Under the pieces are notes generated by a model. That model worked only from the letters and a program-made list of their open reading frames with translations. It was not told the origin of the DNA and did not search any database. Position numbers and translations under genes: made by a program. Positions 36,429 to 45,532 of a stretch of DNA of 64,000 bases are shown piece by piece; the stretch's first letter is position 1; each line of letters opens with the position of its first letter. Source of the DNA: Pseudomonadota bacterium (GTDB lineage Bacteria; Pseudomonadota; Gammaproteobacteria; Burkholderiales; Rhodocyclaceae); assembly GCA_029776255.1 (NCBI GenBank), contig JAKOTN010000109.1:1-64000 (forward strand), written 5' to 3'.

Positions 36429-36875
36429 TTACTCCTCCACTCGGACAACGAAATGAGTCCCGCGAACGCCGATGGTGGCGCTTGGCGTCACGATCGAAAC
36501 CCCTTCCGGACGCAGCTTGGCGATCACTCCCGAAAGGTAGTTCATGCTGCCCTTGGTCAGCTTGGCGTTCATCCTGAGCTTGTTTACCGCCGGGTCGTAC
36601 AGATATTCGTCGACCGTGATCTCGGTATTGGGACCGAAGGACATCACCGTTTCGTCCTTGAAAGTGACGCCGAGTGTTCCTTTGGCGCCGGTTCGCAACA
36701 CGTTACCGAGATAAACCGGCGCGCCGACGCGCGCCGCGACGGCCTTGTCCAACGTTGCCGAGGTTGCGACGGTCGCCTCTCCGCTGACCGTTTTCACGTA
36801 ACCGATGGCGGCTTCCTGCGCCGCCGCCGAAAGAGCCGTTAGCAGAATCAATGGGGTGATAAGGTATTGACGCAT
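36429..36875 (-). CDS. FecR-domain exported protein
   Basis: A 148-residue exported protein with an N-terminal signal peptide ending near SAAAQ. The FecR domain (about 25-125) contains VSGEATV, VYLGNVLRTGAKGTLGVTFKDETVMSFGPNTEI and the C-terminal TIGVRGTHFVV. Such stand-alone periplasmic FecR proteins are distinct from the sigma-regulator FecR and often lie next to CHASE2 cyclases and OmpA proteins. I start at ATG 36875, which is eight bases after GGAG; an ATG six bases earlier is too close to it. It is first of a two-gene operon. Confidence 0.87.
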   Translation of the reverse strand: MRQYLITPLILLTALSAAAQEAAIGYVKTVSGEATVATSATLDKAVAARVGAPVYLGNVLRTGAKGTLGVTFKDETVMSFGPNTEITVDEYLYDPAVNKLRMNAKLTKGSMNYLSGVIAKLRPEGVSIVTPSATIGVRGTHFVVRVEE

Positions 36876-37259
36876 AAGCATTACTCCAAGGACGGGCGAG
36901 TGTGCGGTGGAAGAGCGCTGACAATGTCATTTTAAACCGAAAGCGAGTGGCGCGTGTTCGGTTTGTCCTTGCGTTGTCGTTTCCGATGATAAGGAAAAAA
37001 TCCCTGTCGGAATGCATTTTTATTACACGCTTTTCAAGGTGTTCGAGTTCGTTTTATCCGTCAAGCGATTTCGGCCATTGCGCGCGGCGGATTAAAGAAG
37101 GTCTGAAAACCGGTGGCTTGCTTTGCGTGCGATATCTTGATCGCTTGACACGGGGCGACCAGCGGGCATTGCCTGTTTTTTATTTTTACCGCTTTGATGG
37201 ACACGGTTAATGCCGGGACCTAGTATGGATCCATGACCACCACTCAAGGAGGCGTTTCC
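36876..37259. other. Intergenic region between divergent FecR and Cache genes
   Basis: About 384 bases, AT-rich in the middle (around 36985-37030). It must hold the promoter of the FecR/OmpA operon on the minus strand and of the Cache gene on the plus strand. Apart from the promoter noted separately, no gene or clear repeat was seen. Confidence 0.5.
37198..37226 (+). promoter_or_regulatory. Putative sigma70-type promoter of the Cache gene
   Basis: TGGACA (37198-37203) and TAGTAT (37221-37226) are separated by 17 bases. Transcription would start about 27 bases before GTG 37260. The -35 box matches five of six consensus bases and the -10 box four. Confidence 0.4.
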
Positions 37260-37712
37260 GTGAAAAATTCCCTGTTCGCTTTTTCAGTGATCCTGTGCGT
37301 TTCACCCGCTGTTTTCGCTGCCGATGGCTTCGCCACGGCCAAGGAAGCGGAAGCCTTGGTCGCCAGGGCGGCCAAGGCCGTCGCGACCGACCGTGCGACG
37401 GTCTTCAAGGAAATCACCGCCAAGGACAAGAAATGGATCGATCGCGACCTTTACCCGGTGGTCTACGACTTGAACGGCAAGTGCGTTGCCCATGGTCAGA
37501 ATGAAAAGCAGGTAGGCAAGGATCTGATCGACCTTGCCGATGCGGACGGCAAGGAGTTCATCAAGGAACGCGTTCAATTGGCCAAGAGCAAGGGCAAATT
37601 CTGGCAGGACTACAAATTCACCGATCCGCTTACCAAGAAGGTATTGCCCAAGTCCGCTTATTGCGAGAAAACCGCCGACCTGATCGTCTGCGCCGGCATT
37701 TACAAGCGCTGA
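37260..37712 (+). CDS. Exported single-Cache-domain protein
   Basis: A 150-residue periplasmic protein. A signal peptide (about 1-20, ending VFAAD) precedes a single Cache domain with FKEITAKDKKWIDRDLYPVVYDLNGKCVAHGQNEKQVGKDLIDLADADGK, typical of sensor modules that bind small ligands. There is no signalling domain, so it may be a binding protein for another receptor. The start is GTG 37260, seven bases after AAGGAGG (37246-37252). The chemoreceptor gene follows 66 bases downstream on the same strand; a partnership is plausible but inferred. Confidence 0.82.
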   Translation: MKNSLFAFSVILCVSPAVFAADGFATAKEAEALVARAAKAVATDRATVFKEITAKDKKWIDRDLYPVVYDLNGKCVAHGQNEKQVGKDLIDLADADGKEFIKERVQLAKSKGKFWQDYKFTDPLTKKVLPKSAYCEKTADLIVCAGIYKR

Positions 37713-37778
37713 TTCTTTGTCCGATCCGCCGGCACGCACCCGGGGCTTGCCGCCGGCGATTTTTCATGAAGGTCCGCC

Positions 37779-39395
37779 ATGAAAATCAAGACGAAAATCC
37801 TTTCCCCGTCCTTGCTTGCGGTGGCAATGATCCTGGTGCTGAGTATCGTCAGTTATCTCGGCATCACGTCGATACAAAATACGCTTGAAGAATTGGCCAG
37901 CCAGGGCATGCTGCATGTCGCGCAATTGAACGAGGGGCGTGGTGAACTGCTCAAGGCCAACATCGGCGCCTATCGTCTGTTCGCTTCGATGGCCAATTTC
38001 GATGACGCGCGGATCGTCAAGGAAACGACCAATATTCTTGCGCGCGCCGATGCGGCGACGCGGATCTTGAAGAGCATGGGCGAGCGTGGCGATCTGGATC
38101 AGGCGGCAAAGACAGACTTGGCCTCACTCAACGAGCCGCTGGCGATATACCGGAAAAACGTTGTCCAGGCCATCGACATGGCGCAGTCCGACCTCGCCAC
38201 GGGCACGGGTATGATGCAGGCAGCCGACAAGCGATTTGTCGAAATCGAGGGCAAGCTGGACAAATTGCTCGCTGATAAAAAGCGCGAGGCCGAGGCGATG
38301 GTCGCCACCACCAAGGCCGATGCGTCGTTTATCGTCATGACCGATATCGGCGTTTTCGTGGTCGCCGTCGTGGCGGTTTTTTCGATCTCCCTGCTTCTGG
38401 CGGGGAAAATCGTCGCTCCCATGCTAAACGCCGTCACTACCGCGTCGTCGATCGCCAACGGTAAGCTCACCAATGCCATCGACACCCGTGGTGGCGACGA
38501 AGCCGGCGAGTTGGCGCGTGCGTTGGCCGGCATGCAGGACAGTCTGCGTCAACTGATCGGCCACATCGGTGGCAACGTCTCCAAGACTCTTCGTTCCTGC
38601 GACAATGTCGCCGGGATTCTCGGCGAGATCAACCAATCGGTGCGAGGGCAAAACGACGCCACGGTCGCAGTGGCCACCGCCGTGGAGGAAATGAGCGCCA
38701 GCATCCGACACATTACCGAAAACGCCAGCCAGGCGCTGAGCACCAACCAAACCTCCGCCGATTTGGCAGGAGCGGGAGCCGCGGTTATTCAAAGCGCTTT
38801 TGACGAGATGACGGCGATCGCCAGCACGGTCAAGAACGCGGCGCAAGTCGTGGAACAGGTGGGAGACCGCTCCAAGGAAATTTCGTCGATCGTTCGAGTA
38901 ATCCACGAGGTTGCCGACCAGACCAATCTGCTGGCGTTGAATGCCGCGATCGAGGCGGCCCGTGCCGGCGAGGCCGGCCGGGGCTTCGCCGTCGTCGCCG
39001 ATGAAGTGCGCAAACTGGCCGAAAAAACCTCCAGATCGGCAGAGGAAATCACCGGCATGATCGTGGCGATGCAGCAAAGTGCTGGTCAGGCCGTCAACAC
39101 GATCCATCATGTGGTGACCCAAGTGGAAACCACGGCCACCTATGCCAGCAATGCGCGCGATTCGATCGAGGGCATTCAGTCAAACGTCGGGCAAAGCAGG
39201 CGTTTCGCCCACGAGATTTCTCTCGCCCTCGACGAACAATCGAACGCCGGCAAGTTGATCGCCCAGCAGATCGACGACATCACCGCCATGAGTGAGAGAA
39301 ACACGCTGGGTGTCGCCAGGGCCAGCCAGGCAATGCGAGAACTGGCGGAGGAGTCAGGACGGTTGCAGGCCGCCGTGGCGCGTTTTACGGTGTAG
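37779..39395 (+). CDS. Methyl-accepting chemotaxis protein (4HB sensor)
   Basis: A 538-residue chemoreceptor. TM1 is near residues 8-30, a helical periplasmic domain of the four-helix-bundle MCP type covers about 33-180, TM2 about 187-208, HAMP about 210-262, and the signalling domain extends to the C-terminus with [20 protein letters not shown] near residue 380. There is no C-terminal CheB/CheR-binding pentapeptide. The ATG at 37779 follows AAGGTCC. The upstream Cache protein may be its ligand-binding partner. Confidence 0.92.
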   Translation: MKIKTKILSPSLLAVAMILVLSIVSYLGITSIQNTLEELASQGMLHVAQLNEGRGELLKANIGAYRLFASMANFDDARIVKETTNILARADAATRILKSMGERGDLDQAAKTDLASLNEPLAIYRKNVVQAIDMAQSDLATGTGMMQAADKRFVEIEGKLDKLLADKKREAEAMVATTKADASFIVMTDIGVFVVAVVAVFSISLLLAGKIVAPMLNAVTTASSIANGKLTNAIDTRGGDEAGELARALAGMQDSLRQLIGHIGGNVSKTLRSCDNVAGILGEINQSVRGQNDATVAVATAVEEMSASIRHITENASQALSTNQTSADLAGAGAAVIQSAFDEMTAIASTVKNAAQVVEQVGDRSKEISSIVRVIHEVADQTNLLALNAAIEAARAGEAGRGFAVVADEVRKLAEKTSRSAEEITGMIVAMQQSAGQAVNTIHHVVTQVETTATYASNARDSIEGIQSNVGQSRRFAHEISLALDEQSNAGKLIAQQIDDITAMSERNTLGVARASQAMRELAEESGRLQAAVARFTV

Positions 39396-39490
39396 GACGA
39401 ACGGGCGTCGGTCTGGGTGGTACGAGGTCGTGGCAAAACGGCGACTGGTATTTCGCTTAACCGCGGACCCTTCGGTCCATGGATGTCGCC

Positions 39491-39524
39491 AAAAAAATGC
39501 CGTCGCGTCACGCGACGGCATTTT
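39491..39524 (-). terminator. Strong intrinsic terminator of the pyruvate dehydrogenase operon
   Basis: TGCCGTCGCG (39498-39507) and CGCGACGGCA (39511-39520) form a perfect 10-bp stem with a three-base loop. Flanking A and T runs extend it. Read on the minus strand it ends in seven T residues, 30-60 bases after the lpd stop, so it terminates that operon. On the plus strand it ends in TTTT and may also stop the chemoreceptor transcript. Confidence 0.88.
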
Positions 39525-39553
39525 CGTTGTTCCGACAGGAGGGGAGCGGCCCG

Positions 39554-41284
39554 CTACTTTTTCCTTGCCGCCGGCAAATCGGTGCATACACCTTTGTAAG
39601 CCTCGGCGGCCATGCCCACCGATTCGCCGAGTGTCGGGTGCGGGTGAATGGTGTGGCCGATATCGGCGGCATCGCAGCCCATTTCGATCGCCAGGCAGAC
39701 TTCGCCGATGAGATCGCCGGCGTGCGTGCCGACGATGCCGCCACCGATGACGCGATGGCTCTCTTCGTCGAAAAGCAGCTTGGTGAAGCCTTCTTCGCGG
39801 CCGTTGGCCAGCGCGCGACCGGACGCGGCCCAGGGGAACAGGCCCTTGCCGTACTTGATGCCTTCGGCCTTGCACTGTTCCTCGGTCTTGCCGGCCCAGG
39901 CGATTTCCGGGTCGGTGTAAGCCACCGAGGGAATCTGCAGGGCGTCGAAACAGCGTTTGCCGCCATGGGCGGCCTCGGCGGCGACATGGCCTTCATGCAC
40001 GCCCTTGTGCGCCAGCATCGGCTGGCCGACGATGTCGCCGATGGCGTGAATGTGCGGCACGTTGGTACGCATCCGCGCATCCACCGGGATGAAGCCGCGC
40101 TCGTTGACCACGACCCCGGCCTTGTCGGCGGCCAGTTTCTTGCCGTTCGGCGAACGGCCGACGGCGACCAGCACCAGATCGAAGCATTCCTGCTCGTTGG
40201 TGCTGTAAGTGACTTCGATGCCGTCTTCCTTGGCGGTGGCGGCGATCACGCCGGTATTGAGCAGGATGCGGTCGAAGCGCTTGGCGTTGTGCTTTTCCCA
40301 GACCTTGACCAGATCGCGGTCGGCGCCGGGCATCAGCACGCCGCCGAGTTCGACGACGGTGATGCGCGCGCCGAGCGAGGAGTAGACGACGGCCATCTCC
40401 AGACCGATGATGCCGCCGCCGATGACCAGCATGCGCTTGGGCAGTTGCCGGAGTTCGAGGGCGCCGGTCGAGTCGACGACACGCGGATCGTCGTAGGGCA
40501 TGAACGGCAGGGCCACGGGCTGCGAACCGGCGGCGATGATCGCCTTGGCGAACCTGACGACCTTCTTGCCGCCGTCGGCGAGCACGATCTCGAGATGATG
40601 CGGGTCGAGAAACTGGCCGACGCCCTGCACGACTTCGACCTTGCGTCCCTTGGCCATGCCGGCCAGGCCGGTGGTCAGTTTGCCGACTACCTTGTTCTTA
40701 TGGGCGCGCAGCTTGTCGAGATCGATGCTCGGCGCGCCGAAACTGACGCCGCAATCGCTCATGTGCAAGGCTTCTTCCATTACCCCGGCGATGTGCAGCA
40801 AGGCTTTCGAAGGGATGCAGCCGACGTTGAGGCAGACGCCGCCAAGCGTCGAATAGCGTTCGACCAGCACCGTCTTCATGCCCAGATCGGCGCTGCGGAA
40901 GGCCGCTGAATAGCCACCGGGACCGGCGCCGAGAACGAGCATCTCGCAGTCGAGGTCTGCGGCGACATCAACCGCCGCCGCTGTCGGCGCCACGACGGCG
41001 GGCGTCGGCGCGGCGCTGGCCGCCGGGGCGACATCGGCCGTTGCCGCCGCCTCGATCACCACCACCACCGTGCCTTCGGAAACCTTGTCGCCCAATTGGA
41101 CCTTGATTTCCTTGACCACGCCGGCGACGCTGCTCGGCACGTCCATCGTCGCCTTGTCCGACTCCAGCGTCACCAGGGCGTCGTCGACCTTGACGCTGTC
41201 GCCGACCTGGACGCAGATGTCGATCACCGGCACGTCGTGGTAATCGCCGATGTCGGGAACTTTTGCTGCAATGATCTGGCTCAT
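39554..41284 (-). CDS. lpdA: Dihydrolipoyl dehydrogenase (E3) with N-terminal lipoyl domain
   Basis: A 576-residue flavoprotein. Residues 1-80 are a lipoyl domain with the modified lysine in LESDKATMDVPS. An Ala/Pro/Thr/Val-rich linker (about 80-108) leads to the E3 part. FAD-binding LGAGPGGYSAAF, the redox disulfide GGVCLNVGCIPSKALL, the NAD-binding VIGGGIIGLEMA, and the C-terminal GHTIHPHPTLGES are all intact. It reoxidises dihydrolipoyl groups of the pyruvate dehydrogenase complex. E3 with its own lipoyl domain is common in beta-proteobacteria and Neisseria. It is the last gene of aceE-aceF-lpdA, 14 bases after aceF. Confidence 0.95.
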   Translation of the reverse strand: MSQIIAAKVPDIGDYHDVPVIDICVQVGDSVKVDDALVTLESDKATMDVPSSVAGVVKEIKVQLGDKVSEGTVVVVIEAAATADVAPAASAAPTPAVVAPTAAAVDVAADLDCEMLVLGAGPGGYSAAFRSADLGMKTVLVERYSTLGGVCLNVGCIPSKALLHIAGVMEEALHMSDCGVSFGAPSIDLDKLRAHKNKVVGKLTTGLAGMAKGRKVEVVQGVGQFLDPHHLEIVLADGGKKVVRFAKAIIAAGSQPVALPFMPYDDPRVVDSTGALELRQLPKRMLVIGGGIIGLEMAVVYSSLGARITVVELGGVLMPGADRDLVKVWEKHNAKRFDRILLNTGVIAATAKEDGIEVTYSTNEQECFDLVLVAVGRSPNGKKLAADKAGVVVNERGFIPVDARMRTNVPHIHAIGDIVGQPMLAHKGVHEGHVAAEAAHGGKRCFDALQIPSVAYTDPEIAWAGKTEEQCKAEGIKYGKGLFPWAASGRALANGREEGFTKLLFDEESHRVIGGGIVGTHAGDLIGEVCLAIEMGCDAADIGHTIHPHPTLGESVGMAAEAYKGVCTDLPAARKK

Positions 41285-41298
41285 GATTGTTCTCCCGC

Positions 41299-42621
41299 TC
41301 AGAGCAGCACGCGCCGCATGTCGGCGAGAAGTTGCGCGACATGGACGTTGAAACGCGTCGCCAGCGCGCCGTCGATGACGCGATGGTCGGCGGTCAGCGA
41401 CAGCGGCAGAATCAGCCGCGGCGCGAATTCCCGGCCGTTCCACACTGGCTTCATCACCGATTTGTTGACCCCGAGAATGGCCACTTCCGGCGCGTTGACG
41501 ATCGGCGAGAAGTAGGTGCCGCCGATGCCGCCGAGGCTGGAGATGGTGAAGCACGCGCCCGACATTTCAGCCGGCGTCAACTTGCCTTCGCGCGCCTTTT
41601 TCGCCAGTTCGCCGCTTTCCGTGGCCAGTTGCGCCACCGACTTCTGGTCGGCGTTCTTGATCACCGGCACCACCAGGCCGTTCGGCGTGTCGGCGGCGAA
41701 GGCGATGTGGAAATACTGTTTGAGCACCAGGCTCATCTCGCCGTTTTCGGCCGTGGTCAGCGAACTGTTGAACTCGGGAAATTTTTTCAGCGCGGCGACG
41801 CAGGCCTTGATCAGGAAGGCGAGCATGGTGATTTTCAGGCCGGACTTCTCGTTTTCCCGATTCGTCGCCACCCGGAAGGCTTCGAGATCGGTGATGTCGG
41901 CGTCTTCGTGGTAGGTGACGGCCGGAATCATCACCCAGTTGCGGGCCAGATTCTGGGCGGAGATTTTCTTGATCCGCGCCAGCGGCTTGATCTCCACCGG
42001 GCCGAATTTGGCGAAATCGACTTTCGGCCACGGCAGAAGATCCAGCCCCCCGCCGAGCGACGCGGCGGCGGTGGCCGGCGTGGCGGTGAGCACGCCCTTG
42101 ACGTAGGCGACCACGTCCTCCTTGACGATGCGTCCTTTCGGTCCGGTTGGCGTGACACGACCGAGATCGACGCCGAGTTCGCGCGCCAGCAGGCGCACCG
42201 ACGGACTGGCGTGCGCTTTCGCGCCCAGCGGCGGAACCGCCGGCAGGGGCGCGGGCGGCGGCGCGGCGACCGCCGTCGCGGCCGGGACGGCTGGCGCAAC
42301 GGACGCCGCCACCGGCGCGGGGCTTGCCGTGGGCGCCGGTGCCGCCGCCGCTTGTGCGGGCGCCGCGTCCGTTGCCGACGCCGACGCTTCGACGATCACG
42401 ACGACGGCGCCTTCGGAGACCTTGTCGCCGAGTCGCACGCGGATTTCCTTGACCGTGCCGGCGGCCGAGGACGGCACGTCCATGGTCGCCTTGTCGGATT
42501 CCAGCGTTACCAGCGCATCGTCAACCTTGACGGTTTCGCCCGGCTTGACGCAGATGTCGATGACCGGCACGTCGTGGTAATCGCCGATGTCGGGGACTTT
42601 TACTTCGATCAATTGACTCAT
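41299..42621 (-). CDS. aceF: Pyruvate dehydrogenase E2 (dihydrolipoyl acetyltransferase)
   Basis: A 440-residue E2 with one lipoyl domain (about 1-80, lysine in ESDKATMDVPS), an Ala/Pro/Val-rich linker, a peripheral subunit-binding domain (PSVRLLARELGVDLGRVTPTGPKGRI, about 132-165) and the catalytic acyltransferase domain. The active site HRVIDGA is near the C-terminus. E. coli AceF has three lipoyl domains; one here plus one on E3 is the arrangement known from other betaproteobacteria. It is the second gene of the operon, 12 bases after aceE. Confidence 0.95.
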   Translation of the reverse strand: MSQLIEVKVPDIGDYHDVPVIDICVKPGETVKVDDALVTLESDKATMDVPSSAAGTVKEIRVRLGDKVSEGAVVVIVEASASATDAAPAQAAAAPAPTASPAPVAASVAPAVPAATAVAAPPPAPLPAVPPLGAKAHASPSVRLLARELGVDLGRVTPTGPKGRIVKEDVVAYVKGVLTATPATAAASLGGGLDLLPWPKVDFAKFGPVEIKPLARIKKISAQNLARNWVMIPAVTYHEDADITDLEAFRVATNRENEKSGLKITMLAFLIKACVAALKKFPEFNSSLTTAENGEMSLVLKQYFHIAFAADTPNGLVVPVIKNADQKSVAQLATESGELAKKAREGKLTPAEMSGACFTISSLGGIGGTYFSPIVNAPEVAILGVNKSVMKPVWNGREFAPRLILPLSLTADHRVIDGALATRFNVHVAQLLADMRRVLL

Positions 42622-42633
42622 CAGTCGTCTCCC

Positions 42634-45327
42634 TTAAACCGTCGTCGGGTTGGGTTTGTTCACGTCGATGCCGTAGCGGGCGATCGCCTCGGCGACCTTG
42701 CCGCGATCGATCGTTCCGTCGTCGGCCAGGGCTTTCAGCGCGGCGACGGTCACCCAGCGGCGGTCGACCTCGAAGAAATGACGCAGTTGCTCGCGCGTGT
42801 CCGAGCGGCCGAAGCCGTCGGTGCCCAGCGTCACGTAGCGACGGTTGATGAAGGGGCGAATCTGCTCGGCGAACATCCGCACGTAATCGGTGGCGGCGAT
42901 CACCGGGCCACGGGTGTCGCCCAGGCAGTTTTCGACATGCGAAACCCGCGGCTTGGCCAGCGGATTGAGCAGGTTCCAGCGCTGCGCGTCGTTGCCGTCG
43001 CGCGCCAGTTCGGTGAAGCTCGGGCAGCCCCACAGGTCGGCGTCCACGCCCCAGTCGTTCTTGAGCATGTCGGCGGCGAAGATGACTTCGCGGAAGATCG
43101 TTCCCGAGCCGAGCAGTTGCACGCGCGGCGCCGGCGGGTTGCTGTCCGACGACTGGCCGCGCCGCAGCAGGTACATGCCCTTGAGAATCTCGCTTTCGGC
43201 GCCGGCCGGCAGTTCGGGATGCTCGTAGTTCTCGTTCATCACCGTGATGTAGTAGAAGACATCTTCCTGCTCCTGATACATCCGGCGCATGCCTTCGCGC
43301 ATGATCACCGCGACCTCGAACGAGAAGGTGGGGTCGTAGCTCAGGCAGTTGGGGATCAGGCTGGAGAGAACCAGCGAGTGGCCGTCTTCGTGTTGCAGGC
43401 CCTCGCCGTTGAGCGTCGTGCGGCCGGCGGTGCCGCCGATCAGGAAACCGCGGGCGCGCTGGTCGGCCGCCGCCCAGCAAAGGTCCATGGTGCGCTGCAG
43501 GCCGAACATCGAATAGCAGATGTAGAAGGGAATCATCTGCACGCCGTGCACCGAATAGGCGGTGGCGGCGGCGATCCAGTCGCTCATCGCGCCGGCTTCG
43601 TTGATGCCTTCCTGCAGCACCTGCCCGTCGATCGACTCCTTGTAGAACATCAACTGGTCGTGGTCTTCGGGGACGTATTTCTGGCCCTGCTGGTTCCAGA
43701 TGCCGATCTGGCGGAACAGCCCTTCCATGCCGAAGGTGCGCGATTCGTCGGGGACGATGGGCACCACGTGCCGGCCGACCTTCTTGTCCTTGAGCAGAAT
43801 GTTCAGGAAGCGGACGATGGCCATCGTCGTCGATACTTCGCGACCCTCGCCCGAGGCTTTCAGCAACGCTTCGAAGGCGGAGAGTTCGGGGATTTCAAGC
43901 GCGGCGGCGGTGCGCCGGCGTTTGGGCAGGTAGCCGCCGAGGTCCATCCGGCGCTGCCGCATGTAATTCAGTTCGGCGGAACCTTCCTCGAACTTCAGGT
44001 ACGGCAGTTCCTCGATCTGGTCGTCGCGCACCGGCAGGTTGAAACGGTCGCGGAAACGCTTGATCGCGTCGTAATCGAGTTTCTTTTGCTGGTGCGAAAT
44101 GTTCATCGCCTCGCCGGCTTGCCCCATGCCGAAACCCTTGATGGTCTTGGCCAGCACCAGCGTCGGCTGACCCTGGTGTTCGAAGGCGCTCTTGTAGGCG
44201 CTGTAGATCTTGAAAATGTCGTGCCCGCCGCGATTGAGCGACCAGACCTGATCGTCGGTCCAGTCGGCGACCAGCTCCTTCAGTTCGGGGGTGTTGAAGA
44301 AAAACTCGCGAACGTAGGCGCCGTCCTTGGCCTTGAAGGTTTGGTACTCGCCGTCGACGGCTTCCATCATCCGCCTTTTTAGGATGCCCTTCTTGTCGCG
44401 CAGGAACAGGGTGTCCCAGTTGGTGCCCCAAACCATCTTGATCACGTTCCAGCCGGCGCCGCGGAAGGTGCCTTCGAGTTCCTGGATGATCTTGCCGTTG
44501 CCGCGCACCGGGCCGTCCAGACGTTGCAGGTTGCAGTTGATGACGAAGATCAGGTTGTCCAGTTTCTCGCGCGCGGCCATGCCGATCGCGCCCAGCGACT
44601 CGACCTCGTCGGTCTCGCCGTCGCCAAGGAAGGCCCAGACCTTGCGGTCGCCGGCCTGGATGAATCCCCGGCTGTCGAGGTACTTCATGAAACGTGCCTG
44701 ATAAATGGCCTGGATCGGTCCCAGGCCCATCGACACGGTCGGGAATTGCCAGAAATCGGGCATCAGCCACGGGTGCGGGTAGGACGAGATGCCCTTGCCG
44801 TCGACTTCCTGGCGGAAGTTGTTCATCTGCTCGTCGGTCAGCCGGCCGAGCAGGTGCGCGCGCGCATACACGCCGGGAACCGAGTGGCCCTGGAAGAAGA
44901 TCAGATCGCCGCCGTGATTTTCCGTCGGCGCGCGCCAGAACCACGAGAAGCCGACATCGTAGAGCGTGGCGGCCGAGGCGAAGGAGGCGATGTGGCCACC
45001 GACGTTGCTGTCGCGGTTGGCGCGCACCACCATCGCCATCGAATTCCAGCGAATGTAGTTGTGGATGCGGATTTCCATGTCGGCGTTGCCCGGATACTTG
45101 GGCTGCTGCTCGACGGGAATGGTGTTGATGTATTCGGTGGTGGCGCTGTAAGGAATGTCGATGCCTTCCTGCCGGGCCTGACCGATCAGGCCTTGAATGA
45201 GGAAATGCGCGCGCTCGGCGCCCTCCTTCTCGATGACGCCGCTCAGCGCGTCGTGCCACTCCTGGGTTTCTTGCGGGTCCGCATCGCCGATGCTGGCCGA
45301 CAGCGCATTTTCGGGCAGAGTTGCCAT
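42634..45327 (-). CDS. aceE: Pyruvate dehydrogenase E1 (homodimeric)
   Basis: An 897-residue thiamine-diphosphate enzyme that decarboxylates pyruvate and acetylates the E2 lipoyl group. The ThDP motif runs from GDGETDEVESLGAIG to NCNLQRLDGPV. HIASFASAATLYDVGFSWFWRAP and GRTTLNGEGLQHEDGHS are further E1 hallmarks. The length is close to E. coli AceE (887). The ATG at 45327 follows AGGAG; a longer frame upstream would run through the promoter. It is the first gene of the operon. Confidence 0.96.
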   Translation of the reverse strand: MATLPENALSASIGDADPQETQEWHDALSGVIEKEGAERAHFLIQGLIGQARQEGIDIPYSATTEYINTIPVEQQPKYPGNADMEIRIHNYIRWNSMAMVVRANRDSNVGGHIASFASAATLYDVGFSWFWRAPTENHGGDLIFFQGHSVPGVYARAHLLGRLTDEQMNNFRQEVDGKGISSYPHPWLMPDFWQFPTVSMGLGPIQAIYQARFMKYLDSRGFIQAGDRKVWAFLGDGETDEVESLGAIGMAAREKLDNLIFVINCNLQRLDGPVRGNGKIIQELEGTFRGAGWNVIKMVWGTNWDTLFLRDKKGILKRRMMEAVDGEYQTFKAKDGAYVREFFFNTPELKELVADWTDDQVWSLNRGGHDIFKIYSAYKSAFEHQGQPTLVLAKTIKGFGMGQAGEAMNISHQQKKLDYDAIKRFRDRFNLPVRDDQIEELPYLKFEEGSAELNYMRQRRMDLGGYLPKRRRTAAALEIPELSAFEALLKASGEGREVSTTMAIVRFLNILLKDKKVGRHVVPIVPDESRTFGMEGLFRQIGIWNQQGQKYVPEDHDQLMFYKESIDGQVLQEGINEAGAMSDWIAAATAYSVHGVQMIPFYICYSMFGLQRTMDLCWAAADQRARGFLIGGTAGRTTLNGEGLQHEDGHSLVLSSLIPNCLSYDPTFSFEVAVIMREGMRRMYQEQEDVFYYITVMNENYEHPELPAGAESEILKGMYLLRRGQSSDSNPPAPRVQLLGSGTIFREVIFAADMLKNDWGVDADLWGCPSFTELARDGNDAQRWNLLNPLAKPRVSHVENCLGDTRGPVIAATDYVRMFAEQIRPFINRRYVTLGTDGFGRSDTREQLRHFFEVDRRWVTVAALKALADDGTIDRGKVAEAIARYGIDVNKPNPTTV

Positions 45328-45457
45328 GAATTTCTCCTGGTCTTCTGAATTGGGTGGGGTAACAAACCTTGTTTTACTGTCCGACTGGACTGACGGCAGG
45401 CGGGCAGGATAATACGGCACGACAATGCACGGTACCGCAGCGCAACATTTTTGCCGG

Positions 45458-45486
45458 ATTGTAAAATATGTTTTTACATTGTGCAA
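45458..45486 (-). promoter_or_regulatory. Putative aceE promoter with embedded inverted repeat
   Basis: On the minus strand, TTGCAC (45481-45486) and TACAAT (45458-45463) are separated by 17 bases. The spacer and -10 contain the inverted repeat TGTAAAA (45460-45466) and TTTTACA (45472-45478) with five bases between. A repressor bound there would block the promoter. Predicted start is near 45451, giving a leader of about 120 bases before aceE. The regulator is unknown. Confidence 0.55.
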
Positions 45487-45532
45487 TACGCCGCCATTTT
45501 CAGTGCGCCATGCGCCGGCGGAGGCCGCGCGC

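Noticed and set aside
41287-44382. 1031-codon plus-strand frame opposite aceF and aceE
   Set aside because: Antisense to clear pyruvate dehydrogenase genes; composition artefact.
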